64,000 bases of DNA, taken from assembly GCF_047717795.1 (NCBI RefSeq), contig NZ_CP159808.1, forward strand, positions 558,001 to 622,000, given 5' to 3'. The DNA is from Marisalimonas sp016777705 (GTDB lineage Bacteria > Pseudomonadota > Alphaproteobacteria > Puniceispirillales > Marisalimonadaceae). The number at the start of each line of letters is the position of its first letter. Within the stretch, counting starts at the first letter, position 1. The notes beneath the pieces were generated by a model that was given only the letters and a program-made list of their open reading frames with translations, did no database searches and was not told where the DNA came from. A program made the position numbers and the translations under genes. Below, one piece after another: positions 1-8,096 of this stretch.

Positions 1-448
1 AATTACCTGTCATTAATGGGCGTAATTGTTCTCTTTGCATTGGTCCTGTGTTAAATACTGGTAATTTATTTTTATCAACAATAGCAAAGTGGTTTCCCCA
101 AAAATGCCAAAATCTTTCGAATACAGGTTGATCTCCATGAACTGCTTGATGATGTCTAATCGCTAACTCGTATTTTTCGAAAAATTTACGTCCAGTTCGA
201 CGATTTAGTTTTCTTCTCTTTAACTTTGCTTTTGTTGGATTTTTTTCTGTATCTTGAATTTTATCTTCTTCAAGTTGAAAATCTATCCTTATATCAATCA
301 TCTCATTTTCTGTGTATAATCTTCCAGGCCAAATCATTTTTGGCACAACTGTCATTTGAGATTTAGCCCAATTAAGAGGGTCTTTTGGAACATTCTCGTC
401 GGGTCTTAAACCAAATCCCACACGGCGAATAAATGCTTTAGTTTTCAT
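1..448 (-). CDS. DUF1800 family protein, 5' part only (runs off the left edge)
   Basis: An open frame of about 149 codons reads leftward from the ATG at 448 to the window edge without a stop. The N-terminal part has the DUF1800 pattern: an opening around FIRRVGFGLRP, a WHFWGNHFAI block near residue 125 and QREQLRPLMTGN near the edge, matching the family's W-x-NHF and IRP segments. DUF1800 proteins are usually about 400-600 residues, so most of the gene lies outside. An AGGAA ribosome-binding sequence lies about 13 bases before the start. Family members are often paired with DUF1501 proteins, but that neighbour would be outside the window. The biochemical role of the family is not settled. The gene is divergent from the dehydrogenase at 590. 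Confidence 0.75.
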   Translation of the reverse strand, partial: MKTKAFIRRVGFGLRPDENVPKDPLNWAKSQMTVVPKMIWPGRLYTENEMIDIRIDFQLEEDKIQDTEKNPTKAKLKRRKLNRRTGRKFFEKYELAIRHHQAVHGDQPVFERFWHFWGNHFAIVDKNKLPVFNTGPMQREQLRPLMTGN

Positions 449-589
449 AAATGTATAAATTCCTAATTAAAATATTTTATTTTTGATTATATTAAAAAAA
501 AAAACAACTTATTTTTAGGGTATAATTAATTTGTATAAATTATGATTTTGATTAAAATTAAAATTTAATAAATTTTTCAAGGAAGCATT

Positions 590-1576
590 ATGCCTAAAGA
601 TAATCCAACTAATAAAAAGAAAGTTCTTATGGTTCAAGGCCTCCATGAAGAGGGAAAGAAACTATTATTAGAACGAGATGATATTGAAGCAATTACCATC
701 ATGTCAGCTGATGAAAATGAAATTCTGGAAGCAGCAAAAGATGCCCATGGGGTTACTGTTAGAACTGCAAATATTACTAGAAAAATAATTGAAAATTCTA
801 AAAATCTTCAGATAGTCTCTAGGCATGGTGTTGGATATGATTCTATCGATGTTGATGCTTTAAATGATTGTGGGATTCCTTTGGCAATAGCTGCACATTC
901 AAATATGATTTCTGTTGCAGAGCATGCGATGTTTATGTTGTTAGCACTTTCTAAAAATGTTTTTTATTATGATAAATTTGCTCGAAAAGCTGATTGGACT
1001 GCTAGGTGGGATATAAGAGCCTGGGACGTTGCTAATAAAAACATTCTTATTATTGGATTTGGAAGGATTGGATCGAAGTTGGTTAAAAGAGCTCTGGCCT
1101 TTGATATGAATGTTTTTGTATATGACCCTTACATAGATGCTTCTGAAATAACAAAATCTGGAGCGAAATATGTAGATAATTATTTAGATATTTTAAAAGA
1201 TATGGACGCAGTATCATTACATTGTCCAAAAAATAAGGAAACAACTGACATGTTTTCCGAAAGAGAATTTAATATGATGAAGAAAAGTTCATTTTTAATA
1301 AACTGCGCTAGAGGCGGAATAGTAAATGAAAAAGCTCTTTATAACGCTCTAACCTCTAAAAAAATTCTAGGTGCTGGATTAGATGTATACGATGATGAAC
1401 CTTCTACATCTTCAAACCCACTTTTTAGTTTGGATAATATTCTCCTTTCACCACACATTGCAGGAGTTACTCAAGAAGCCACCATCAGAATGTCAAAACA
1501 AGCAGTTCAAAACGTGCTTGATGTATTTGATAATAAAGTAGACCCTGAAGTCATAATTAATAAAAATGTTTTATAG
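590..1576 (+). CDS. D-isomer-specific 2-hydroxyacid dehydrogenase (SerA-like)
   Basis: A 328-residue NAD-dependent 2-hydroxyacid dehydrogenase. The Rossmann signature GFGRIG is at residues 156-161. The family's catalytic triad can be placed: Arg241 in NCARGG, Glu270 in DDEP and His289 in SPHIAGVT. There is no C-terminal ACT regulatory domain, unlike long SerA proteins, so a catabolic 2-oxoacid/2-hydroxyacid reductase fits as well as phosphoglycerate dehydrogenase. AAGGAAG precedes the ATG. It leads an operon with an HpaI-type aldolase 10 bases downstream, an oxidoreductase and a transporter. Such an aldolase makes or splits 2-oxo acids that this enzyme could reduce, so the two may act on one substrate. 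The exact substrate cannot be read from sequence. Confidence 0.9.
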   Translation: MPKDNPTNKKKVLMVQGLHEEGKKLLLERDDIEAITIMSADENEILEAAKDAHGVTVRTANITRKIIENSKNLQIVSRHGVGYDSIDVDALNDCGIPLAIAAHSNMISVAEHAMFMLLALSKNVFYYDKFARKADWTARWDIRAWDVANKNILIIGFGRIGSKLVKRALAFDMNVFVYDPYIDASEITKSGAKYVDNYLDILKDMDAVSLHCPKNKETTDMFSEREFNMMKKSSFLINCARGGIVNEKALYNALTSKKILGAGLDVYDDEPSTSSNPLFSLDNILLSPHIAGVTQEATIRMSKQAVQNVLDVFDNKVDPEVIINKNVL

Positions 1577-1586
1577 GAGTAAATAA

Positions 1587-2345
1587 ATGGAACAGCAATC
1601 TTTAAGAAACTGTTGGTCAAAAGGTAAGGGAGCCATTAATGCCTGGTGTTCCATTCCAAATGCAGTTACAGCTGAAATGATGTCAATGAATGACTTTGAT
1701 TCTATAACAATAGATATGCAACACGGTTTAGTAGATTATCAAACTGCCTTAAATATGCTTCAAGTGATTTCCGGATCTGGAAAGACACCTATGGTAAGGG
1801 TTCCTTGGAACGAACCAGGAATAATAATGAAATCTTTAGATGCAGGAGCTCTGGGTGTGATTTGTCCAATGATAAACACTCCTGAAGATGCTAAGGCATT
1901 TGTTGATACCACAAAATATGCTCCTGTCGGAAGTCGGAGTTCTGGCCCTACAAGAGCTGTTATGATACATGGCCCTAATTATCATGATGAAGCAAATGAT
2001 AATATAATATCTTTAGCGATGATAGAAACAGTTGAAGCTTTAGACAATGTTGAGAAGATTGCAGCAACGGAAGGTTTAACTGGGATTTATATAGGTCCAT
2101 CAGATTTAAGCATATCTATGGGATTTAAACCGGGTTTAGATAGAGTAGAGCCAGAGGTTATAAAAGCCATTAAAAGAATTGAAAATGCCTGCATAGATAA
2201 TAATATCAAAGTCGGTATACACTGCCTTTCTCCTTCATATTTGAAAGATAAATTATCTAATGGTTATCATTTAGCTACACTTGCTAGTGATGTAAGAATT
2301 TATGCGGAAGGTATTAGCAATAAATTAAAAGAAGCAAGAGCTTAA
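1587..2345 (+). CDS. HpcH/HpaI family class II aldolase
   Basis: 252 residues, the usual length of HpcH/HpaI (2,4-dihydroxyhept-2-ene-1,7-dioate type) aldolases. These divalent-metal enzymes reversibly cleave 2-oxo-4-hydroxy acids into pyruvate or a relative plus an aldehyde. Visible marks are the DSITIDMQHGLVDY segment with its catalytic-region histidine, the metal-ligand glutamate in AMIETVEAL and the aspartate in YIGPSDLSISMG. GGAG lies just before the ATG. It is co-transcribed with the hydroxyacid dehydrogenase before it and the quinone-reductase-like gene after it. A second, divergent copy of the family lies at 50638. Family assignment is firm, substrate unknown. Confidence 0.9.
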   Translation: MEQQSLRNCWSKGKGAINAWCSIPNAVTAEMMSMNDFDSITIDMQHGLVDYQTALNMLQVISGSGKTPMVRVPWNEPGIIMKSLDAGALGVICPMINTPEDAKAFVDTTKYAPVGSRSSGPTRAVMIHGPNYHDEANDNIISLAMIETVEALDNVEKIAATEGLTGIYIGPSDLSISMGFKPGLDRVEPEVIKAIKRIENACIDNNIKVGIHCLSPSYLKDKLSNGYHLATLASDVRIYAEGISNKLKEARA

Positions 2346-2375
2346 TTTTATATATTTTATAATTAAGGAGAAGAT

Positions 2376-3347
2376 ATGAGGGCAGTAACGGTTGTCGAAA
2401 GTGGAGTTGATATTTTAGATGTTGATATTCCAAAACCACAAAGAAATGAAGTACTAATTAAAGTTTTTGCCTGTGGTCTGAACAGAGCAGATTTAGTTGT
2501 TGCTGACGGTGGCGCTCATGGTTCTGCAGGTGGTTCTGGAACAATAGTGGGGATGGAATTTTCAGGAGAAGTTGTTGAGTTTGGAAGTGATGTGCTAGAT
2601 CTTGAGGTTGGTGATAGAGTTATGTGTTCAGGTACCGCTGCATGGGCTGAATATGCTATTACGGATTGGGGAAGGGTGATTAAAATTCCTGATAATAATA
2701 TGGATTTTATTACAGCAAGCACTTTACCAATAGCTCTTGCTACTATGCATAATGCAATTGTTACCGCTGGTGAATTTATAAAGGGACAATCTATTCTTAT
2801 TCAAGGTGCGAGTTCTGGCGTTGGTTTAATGGGATTACAAATGGCAAAGCATTTTGAAGCAAAAATGATTATTGGTACGTCAACAAAGCCTGAAAAGTTT
2901 GATAGATTAAAACAATTGGGTGCAGACTTTGTTGTAAACTCAAAAAATCCTAAATGGTCAGATGAAGTTTTAGATAAAACTAATAGTGAGGGAGTTGATT
3001 TAATCATAGATCAATTGTCTGGATATACTGTGAATCAAAATATGCTGGCTACTAAGATTAAGGGAAATATTGTGAATGTAGGAAGATTAGCTGGAGGGCC
3101 TTCTGAGTTTAATTGTGACATACATGCACTTAGAAGAATAAATTATAAAGGTGTTACTTTTAGAACTAGATCTTTAGATGAAATTAGAAAAGTATTTAAA
3201 GATATGTGGAGCGACTTAAGTAATGCTGTGTCGAATGGAACACTGTCGATGCCAATTGAAAAAGTTTTTGATTTCAAAGATGTTTCTCAAGCATTGTCTC
3301 ATATGAGAGGAAACAAACACTTTGGAAAATTAATCTTAAAATTATAA
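2376..3347 (+). CDS. zinc-independent medium-chain alcohol dehydrogenase / quinone oxidoreductase family
   Basis: 323 residues with the MDR fold: an N-terminal GroES-like half with CGLNRADLVVADG and a C-terminal nucleotide-binding half with the QGASSGVGLMG motif near residue 145. The structural and catalytic zinc cysteines of classic alcohol dehydrogenases are absent, and the pattern is that of NADPH:quinone or enoyl reductases (Qor-like). An AAGGAG ribosome-binding site precedes the ATG. It is third in the 590-4103 operon, 30 bases after the aldolase. A role in reducing an unsaturated or carbonyl intermediate of that pathway is an inference. Confidence 0.88.
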   Translation: MRAVTVVESGVDILDVDIPKPQRNEVLIKVFACGLNRADLVVADGGAHGSAGGSGTIVGMEFSGEVVEFGSDVLDLEVGDRVMCSGTAAWAEYAITDWGRVIKIPDNNMDFITASTLPIALATMHNAIVTAGEFIKGQSILIQGASSGVGLMGLQMAKHFEAKMIIGTSTKPEKFDRLKQLGADFVVNSKNPKWSDEVLDKTNSEGVDLIIDQLSGYTVNQNMLATKIKGNIVNVGRLAGGPSEFNCDIHALRRINYKGVTFRTRSLDEIRKVFKDMWSDLSNAVSNGTLSMPIEKVFDFKDVSQALSHMRGNKHFGKLILKL

Positions 3348-3359
3348 AGTCATTATACT

Positions 3360-4103
3360 TTGTTTTCTGATCCAATAATTATTATAGCTATTTTAGTAGC
3401 TTTCTCCCTTGGTGGTATTTTAAAGGGTGCTACTGGAGCAGGTGCCCCTATAATAACAATTCCAGTCATTGCAGCTTTTTATGATGTAAGAATTGCAGTT
3501 ATTATAATGGTAATTCCAAATTTATTAACAAATATTGGACAGTTATATCAATTTAGAAAAACTATTTTACCTAAATTCTTTACTTTGTCGTTCGCCATAG
3601 GTGGAGGTATTGGAGCATTTTTGGGTACAATATTATTAGTAAATTTATCAATTAAAATTTTGACATTGTCAGTTGCTTTTATTGTTATTGTTTACATACT
3701 TCTAAAATTAATAGTACCTTCGTGGAAATTGACTTATGAAAAGGCTAAGAAGTTAGTTTTTTTAATGGGTGGCTTTGGTGGGGTTCTTCAAGGAACAGCT
3801 GGGCTTTCAGCTCCCATATCAATAACATTTTTAAATTCCATGAAATTAGAACGGAATCAATTTATTCCTACTATTTCTGTTTATTTTGGAGTGATGTCTA
3901 TTTTTCAAATGCCTACTTTGTATTATTATAACTTCTTAAATTTGGAGATTATTTTAATCAGTTGTATATCTACGTTAGTACTTTTATTATTTATGCCGCT
4001 TGGATCTTGGATAGCTAAAAGTGTGTCTAAAGAAAGTTTTGATAAGATAACTTTAATACTTTTAGGTTTCATTGCCTTTAGAATTATATATTTAAATTTT
4101 TAA
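3360..4103 (+). CDS. TSUP (TauE/SafE) family membrane permease
   Basis: 247 residues, almost entirely hydrophobic with about eight membrane segments and the duplicated TSUP pattern: GGILKGATGAGAPIITIP near the N-terminus and GGFGGVLQGTAGLSAPISITF in the second half. TauE/SafE proteins move sulfite, sulfoacetate or other organic anions across the inner membrane. The start is a TTG, 12 bases after the preceding stop with only a weak AAAG ahead of it, so translation probably depends on read-through from the upstream genes. It is the transporter of the 590-4103 operon and probably moves that pathway's substrate or product. It ends 6 bases from the convergent gene at 4110, leaving no room for a separate terminator. 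Confidence 0.85.
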   Translation: MFSDPIIIIAILVAFSLGGILKGATGAGAPIITIPVIAAFYDVRIAVIIMVIPNLLTNIGQLYQFRKTILPKFFTLSFAIGGGIGAFLGTILLVNLSIKILTLSVAFIVIVYILLKLIVPSWKLTYEKAKKLVFLMGGFGGVLQGTAGLSAPISITFLNSMKLERNQFIPTISVYFGVMSIFQMPTLYYYNFLNLEIILISCISTLVLLLFMPLGSWIAKSVSKESFDKITLILLGFIAFRIIYLNF

Positions 4104-4109
4104 AAAATA

Positions 4110-4820
4110 TTATTTATATCTATTTCCACAGACTAATTTGCCATTTTGAGTGACACATCCATATTGAAGTACTCTAGAATTATTTTTAAGTTTATCTTTT
4201 GAAGCTTTATTCATACAACCTGCTAGAAATTTCTTTTTAATATCATCACTATTTATTATTTTACCGCTATTAATAACATCTCCATCGTTAGATAACGTTA
4301 AATAACTTAAAGGCACAACTTTTATATTTTCTTGACCTTTAAAAAGTAGATTTAAATTATTTCTATAATTAATTAACTCAAGTTCGTTTTCTTTAGATAA
4401 AAAAAGATCATTCTTAAAATTTTTAATACTATAATTTAAAAATTTTACATTATGTGTGTCAGTTGAGTTGATTGGAATTGAAAGATAAAGAGTTCCACTT
4501 CTAAACTGAAATGTAATTTCGTAATTTTCTTTTAAAAGAACTTGAGCGTTTATCTTTATAGATGAATGAGCAGACAAACATAATTTGGTTTTATTTTTTA
4601 AAATAAAACTAGCTGGTACATTCTTTGTTTTCAGAAAGTCACCAGTCTTAATCTCATAAGTATTTTTAAGGTTAAATCTTTTACCATAAACATCGAGTAC
4701 AAATACTTCATTATTTAATTCAGTCACAATTAATTTCGAAGCACTAAAACTGTTAGTATTAGAAAAAATTAAAAAGAATAAAAATAATGAAATTATTTTT
4801 ATTTTAAAATAAAAGTTCAT
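4110..4820 (-). CDS. exported protein with a FecR-like domain, function unknown
   Basis: 236 residues when started at the ATG at 4820, which opens directly into a signal-peptide-like stretch (MNFYFKIKIISLFLFFLIF). An in-frame start 12 codons earlier exists but would run through a hairpin at 4830-4857. The mature part looks like a FecR domain: an NEVFVLDVYGKRFNL lead, a TGDFLKT turn and an FRSGTLYLSIP strand. The C-terminus carries cysteines (CMNKAS, YGCVTQNGKLVCGN). Lysine and asparagine are abundant, suggesting a fast-evolving protein. There is no sigma-factor or TonB receptor gene nearby, so iron signalling is not implied. It lies downstream of the BMP importer on the same strand. Function is unknown. 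Confidence 0.7.
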   Translation of the reverse strand: MNFYFKIKIISLFLFFLIFSNTNSFSASKLIVTELNNEVFVLDVYGKRFNLKNTYEIKTGDFLKTKNVPASFILKNKTKLCLSAHSSIKINAQVLLKENYEITFQFRSGTLYLSIPINSTDTHNVKFLNYSIKNFKNDLFLSKENELELINYRNNLNLLFKGQENIKVVPLSYLTLSNDGDVINSGKIINSDDIKKKFLAGCMNKASKDKLKNNSRVLQYGCVTQNGKLVCGNRYK

Positions 4821-4829
4821 TCTTAAATT

Positions 4830-4857
4830 GGTAGTCACACTATTAAATGTGACCACC
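4830..4857 (-). terminator. hairpin after the BMP binding-protein gene
   Basis: Arms at 4830-4839 and 4848-4857 pair over 10 positions with one mismatch (4833/4854), leaving an 8-base loop. It begins 16 bases past the stop codon of the BMP gene and ends 10 bases before the ATG of the FecR-like gene. There is no run of T on the minus strand after it, so it is either a weak terminator or an mRNA 3'-end stabiliser. Confidence 0.45.
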
Positions 4858-4872
4858 TTAATTATTTATATA

Positions 4873-5997
4873 TTATCCTGGAATTTTACCTTCCACACCT
4901 TGAAGATAATAATTCATACCCCACAAAGCACCATCATCAAGAGTTTTTCCCGCAGGAATAATTTCATTGCCAGTATTATCAACTAATGGACCAGCAAAGA
5001 TATTTAAATTCCCACTTTTAATATCTTGAACTGCTTTTTCTGCTTTATCAGCAACATCAGAAGGCATATTTTGAAACTCAGAAATTAATAACATATCTGT
5101 GTCCAATCCTCCCCAAACGTTACCTGCCCAATGATCTGGTCCATCACCTGTGTTCCATTTACTATTTCTTAAAGCCTCTATTTTTTTTATAAAATATGGT
5201 CCCCAGTTGTTTATGGATGCAAATAACTGAGCTTTGGGAGCAAAAGCAGACATGTCAGTAGATTGTCCAAATCCTAAAGCCCCTTTTTTCTCGGCTATTT
5301 GAAGCATCGCTGGTGAGTCTGTGTGTTGAGCTAATATGTCAGCTCCTTCAGCGATATGAACTTTCGCAGCGTCTGCTTCTTTAACTGGATCATACCAGGT
5401 GTTTGCCCATATAACCGAAATAGATGCATCTTTATTTACAGATTTTAATCCTTGTGCAAATGCGTTAATACCCATTATGACTTCTGCTATTGGGTATGCA
5501 CCGATATATCCAATTTTATTCGTCTTAGTCATTAATCCAGCTACAACACCTTGGATATATCTACCTTCATAAAATCTTATATTGCCTGTCGCAACATTTG
5601 CTGATCTTTTATAACCTGTAATGTGTTCAAACTTAATATCTGGAAATTCTTTAGCCACTTTTAAGGTTGGGTCCATGTAACCAAAAGAAGTAGTAAATAT
5701 AATTTCATTACCTTGTTTTGCTAACTCTCTAATAACCCTTGTAGCATCTGGACCTTCTGGAACATTTTCAACTACTGATATTTTAACATTTTCTCCAAAA
5801 TGTTTTTCAACCATTTTTTTGCCCAGTTCATGAGCATAAGTCCATCCATGATCTCCTGGTGTTGTTAAATACACAAAGCCAACCTTAGTTTGGTTTGAGT
5901 CCATATCAACAATAGAAGTTTTCGATTTGTCTTGATAGAATAAGTAAGCTGCAACACCAATAACAACAACAGATAGAGTTAGTAAAATTTTTTTCAT
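4873..5997 (-). CDS. BMP family ABC transporter substrate-binding protein
   Basis: 374 residues of the basic-membrane-protein/PnrA family (Bmp), periplasmic binding proteins that commonly bind purine nucleosides. Typical blocks are KVGFVYLTTPGDHGWTYAHE near residue 38, EIIFTTSFGYMDP, VATGNIRFYEGRYIQG and KIGYIGAYPIAEVI. The N-terminus is one hydrophobic segment (residues 3-20) with no lipobox cysteine, so the protein is either membrane-anchored or cleaved at an atypical site. AGGTC precedes the ATG. It is the last gene of the ATPase-permease-permease-binding-protein operon read leftward from 9652. With a purine catabolism island in the same window, nucleoside uptake is a reasonable inference. 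Confidence 0.9.
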   Translation of the reverse strand: MKKILLTLSVVVIGVAAYLFYQDKSKTSIVDMDSNQTKVGFVYLTTPGDHGWTYAHELGKKMVEKHFGENVKISVVENVPEGPDATRVIRELAKQGNEIIFTTSFGYMDPTLKVAKEFPDIKFEHITGYKRSANVATGNIRFYEGRYIQGVVAGLMTKTNKIGYIGAYPIAEVIMGINAFAQGLKSVNKDASISVIWANTWYDPVKEADAAKVHIAEGADILAQHTDSPAMLQIAEKKGALGFGQSTDMSAFAPKAQLFASINNWGPYFIKKIEALRNSKWNTGDGPDHWAGNVWGGLDTDMLLISEFQNMPSDVADKAEKAVQDIKSGNLNIFAGPLVDNTGNEIIPAGKTLDDGALWGMNYYLQGVEGKIPG

Positions 5998-6105
5998 AAT
6001 AAAGACCTCATATTTTTTTTAAAATATTAGTCTTAATAAAAAAAATGACAATAAAAAAAGGCTTATTTTTATCAATTTCTTTTATTTTTTACTATTTGCA
6101 CATTT

Positions 6106-7017
6106 TTAGTGCTTATCTATAAACGGCTTACCTAGTGAAGCTGGAACAATATTTTTATTTTTTGATATTCTTCCTGAAATCATTGTTAAAGCAATAATAG
6201 TTGCTATGTAAGGCATCATTGAAAGTATCTGAGAAGGAACAGGCCATCCTCTAGCTTGTCCAACTAATTGAGCTATTGTAATGCCTCCAAATATTAATGC
6301 CCCAACTATTATTCGCCAAGGTATCCAGGAAGCAAATACAACCAATGCTAATGCTATCCATCCTCTACCAGCTGTCATGCCTTCTGACCAATGAGGAGTT
6401 AATACTAGTGGAATATAAGCTCCACCAATACCAGCACACATTCCTCCAAAAGATGTTGCAAACCACCTTATCTTTTTGACTGAATAACCAATTGAATGGG
6501 CACTGTGATGATCGTCACCTACAGCTCTTAAAATAATACCAGATTTTGTATATTTAAGAAAATACGTCGCTAATACAATTATACCGATAGATATGTAGGC
6601 GATGAGATCCTGTTTAAATAGGATGGGACCAATGAAAGGGATATCTGATAAAAATAAAATTTCAATTTTAGGTAATGAGGTTATAGTTTTTCCTACTAAT
6701 GGGGCTCCTGCTAAGCCAGTTAATCCAGTTGCAAAGATTGTTAACCCAAGTCCTGTTGCTACTTGGTTTGTCATAAAATTAATTGTAAAAATTGAAAATA
6801 TAGTAGCCATAAATATCCCTGAGAGCGCTCCAGCTATTATGCCAAAGTAAGGATTCTCTAACCACAACACAGCAGCCAAGGCACCAACTGCTCCACTTAA
6901 CATCATTCCTTCAACGCCAAGATTTAAAACTCCACTTTTTTCAGAAATGAGTTCTCCTATTGCAGCTAATAACAAGGGTATTGAAGTTGCTATTATAGTT
7001 AAAATCAAGGCATCCAT
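6106..7017 (-). CDS. ABC transporter permease, NupQ/YufQ type
   Basis: 303 residues with about eight to ten membrane segments. It belongs to the BPD_transp_2 (branched-chain/ribose/nucleoside) permease class; the opening ending in GELISEKSGVLNLGVEGMM is diagnostic for the shorter permease of BMP-type nucleoside importers. It lies 2 bases downstream of the longer permease and 108 bases upstream of the binding protein. The spacer is AT-rich, with only a weak GCAC/GTGC pairing at the gene's end. It should form a heterodimeric channel with the product of 7020-8096 in the inner membrane. Confidence 0.9.
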   Translation of the reverse strand: MDALILTIIATSIPLLLAAIGELISEKSGVLNLGVEGMMLSGAVGALAAVLWLENPYFGIIAGALSGIFMATIFSIFTINFMTNQVATGLGLTIFATGLTGLAGAPLVGKTITSLPKIEILFLSDIPFIGPILFKQDLIAYISIGIIVLATYFLKYTKSGIILRAVGDDHHSAHSIGYSVKKIRWFATSFGGMCAGIGGAYIPLVLTPHWSEGMTAGRGWIALALVVFASWIPWRIIVGALIFGGITIAQLVGQARGWPVPSQILSMMPYIATIIALTMISGRISKNKNIVPASLGKPFIDKH

Positions 7018-7019
7018 TC

Positions 7020-8096
7020 TTATTTAAACCTTTTCCACTTTATTTGATATTTTTGAAGTGTTTCTCCAGTTAACAAGAAAAATAATAATATACCTTCAAA
7101 TAATCCAGTTACAACTTTTGGAATTCCCATAGTCATTTGAGCATTATCAGCACCTAGTTTAACAGTTGCTATAGTTATGCCAGCAAACAATATTCCAATT
7201 GGATTTAATCTTCCCAAAAAAGCAACTATAATTGCTGTAAAACCATATCCAAATGAAACTTCTGGTTGTAATTGACCCATATTTGCTGAAACCTCTACAA
7301 CTCCAGCTATTCCAGCTAACCCACCTGACAACAACAATACTGTCATGGTAATAGAATTTTCTTTGAAGCCTGCAAATTTAGCTGCCTTAGGGGCGGATCC
7401 TAAAACTGTTATTTTAAATCCTCCTAATGTTTTATTTATAAAAATCCATGATAAAGGGATTAAGAAAATTATTAGTAAAATACCATAATGTAGTTGTCCA
7501 AGATAACCTATTCCTGGAAAAGATATTTTATTAATCAATGCCCCTTCAGGATAAGGTTTGGTTAGAGGGAAACCAAAACTCATCGGATCACGTAATGGAC
7601 CTCTTACAATAAAATCTATAAATAACATCGCTACGTAAACAAGCATTAAGCTTACTAAAATTTCATTAACATTTAACCTTGTCTTTAAAATTGCAGGAAT
7701 AAATGCCCAAATGGCACCTCCAATAAATCCTACTAAAAACATAAAGAATAATAAGATCTTGGTTTCCACATCTGGAAACATTAAAGCAAACGAGCCAGCC
7801 AATAAAGCTCCCATTATAAACTGTCCCTCAGCACCAATATTCCAAATATTTGCTCTAAAGCAGAGCATCAAACCACAGCCTATAATAATTAATGGACATG
7901 CTTTTACAAAAATATCACTTACCCTATCTATTCTTGAAAAGGGTGACATAAAAACTTGGTATAATGTTTCTAAAGGATCATACCCAAGAAACGTGAAAAT
8001 CAATAAACCAAAAAAAATAGTAAAAAATATTGATACTAATGGACCAAGAATTACCCAATTTTTTGAAACTTTATCTCTTGGTACAAACGTAAACAT
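7020..8096 (-). CDS. ABC transporter permease, NupP/YufP type
   Basis: 358 residues of the same permease superfamily as its neighbour but longer, with a cytoplasmic N-terminal lead and the conserved ANIWNIGAEGQFIMGALLAG block near residue 83. Other family segments are TRLNVNEILVSLMLVYVA and GYGFTAIIVAFLGRLNP. Its ATG overlaps the ATPase stop by a base at 8096, indicating coupled translation. It is the partner subunit of the 6106-7017 permease in a nucleoside-type importer. Confidence 0.9.
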   Translation of the reverse strand: MFTFVPRDKVSKNWVILGPLVSIFFTIFFGLLIFTFLGYDPLETLYQVFMSPFSRIDRVSDIFVKACPLIIIGCGLMLCFRANIWNIGAEGQFIMGALLAGSFALMFPDVETKILLFFMFLVGFIGGAIWAFIPAILKTRLNVNEILVSLMLVYVAMLFIDFIVRGPLRDPMSFGFPLTKPYPEGALINKISFPGIGYLGQLHYGILLIIFLIPLSWIFINKTLGGFKITVLGSAPKAAKFAGFKENSITMTVLLLSGGLAGIAGVVEVSANMGQLQPEVSFGYGFTAIIVAFLGRLNPIGILFAGITIATVKLGADNAQMTMGIPKVVTGLFEGILLFFLLTGETLQKYQIKWKRFK

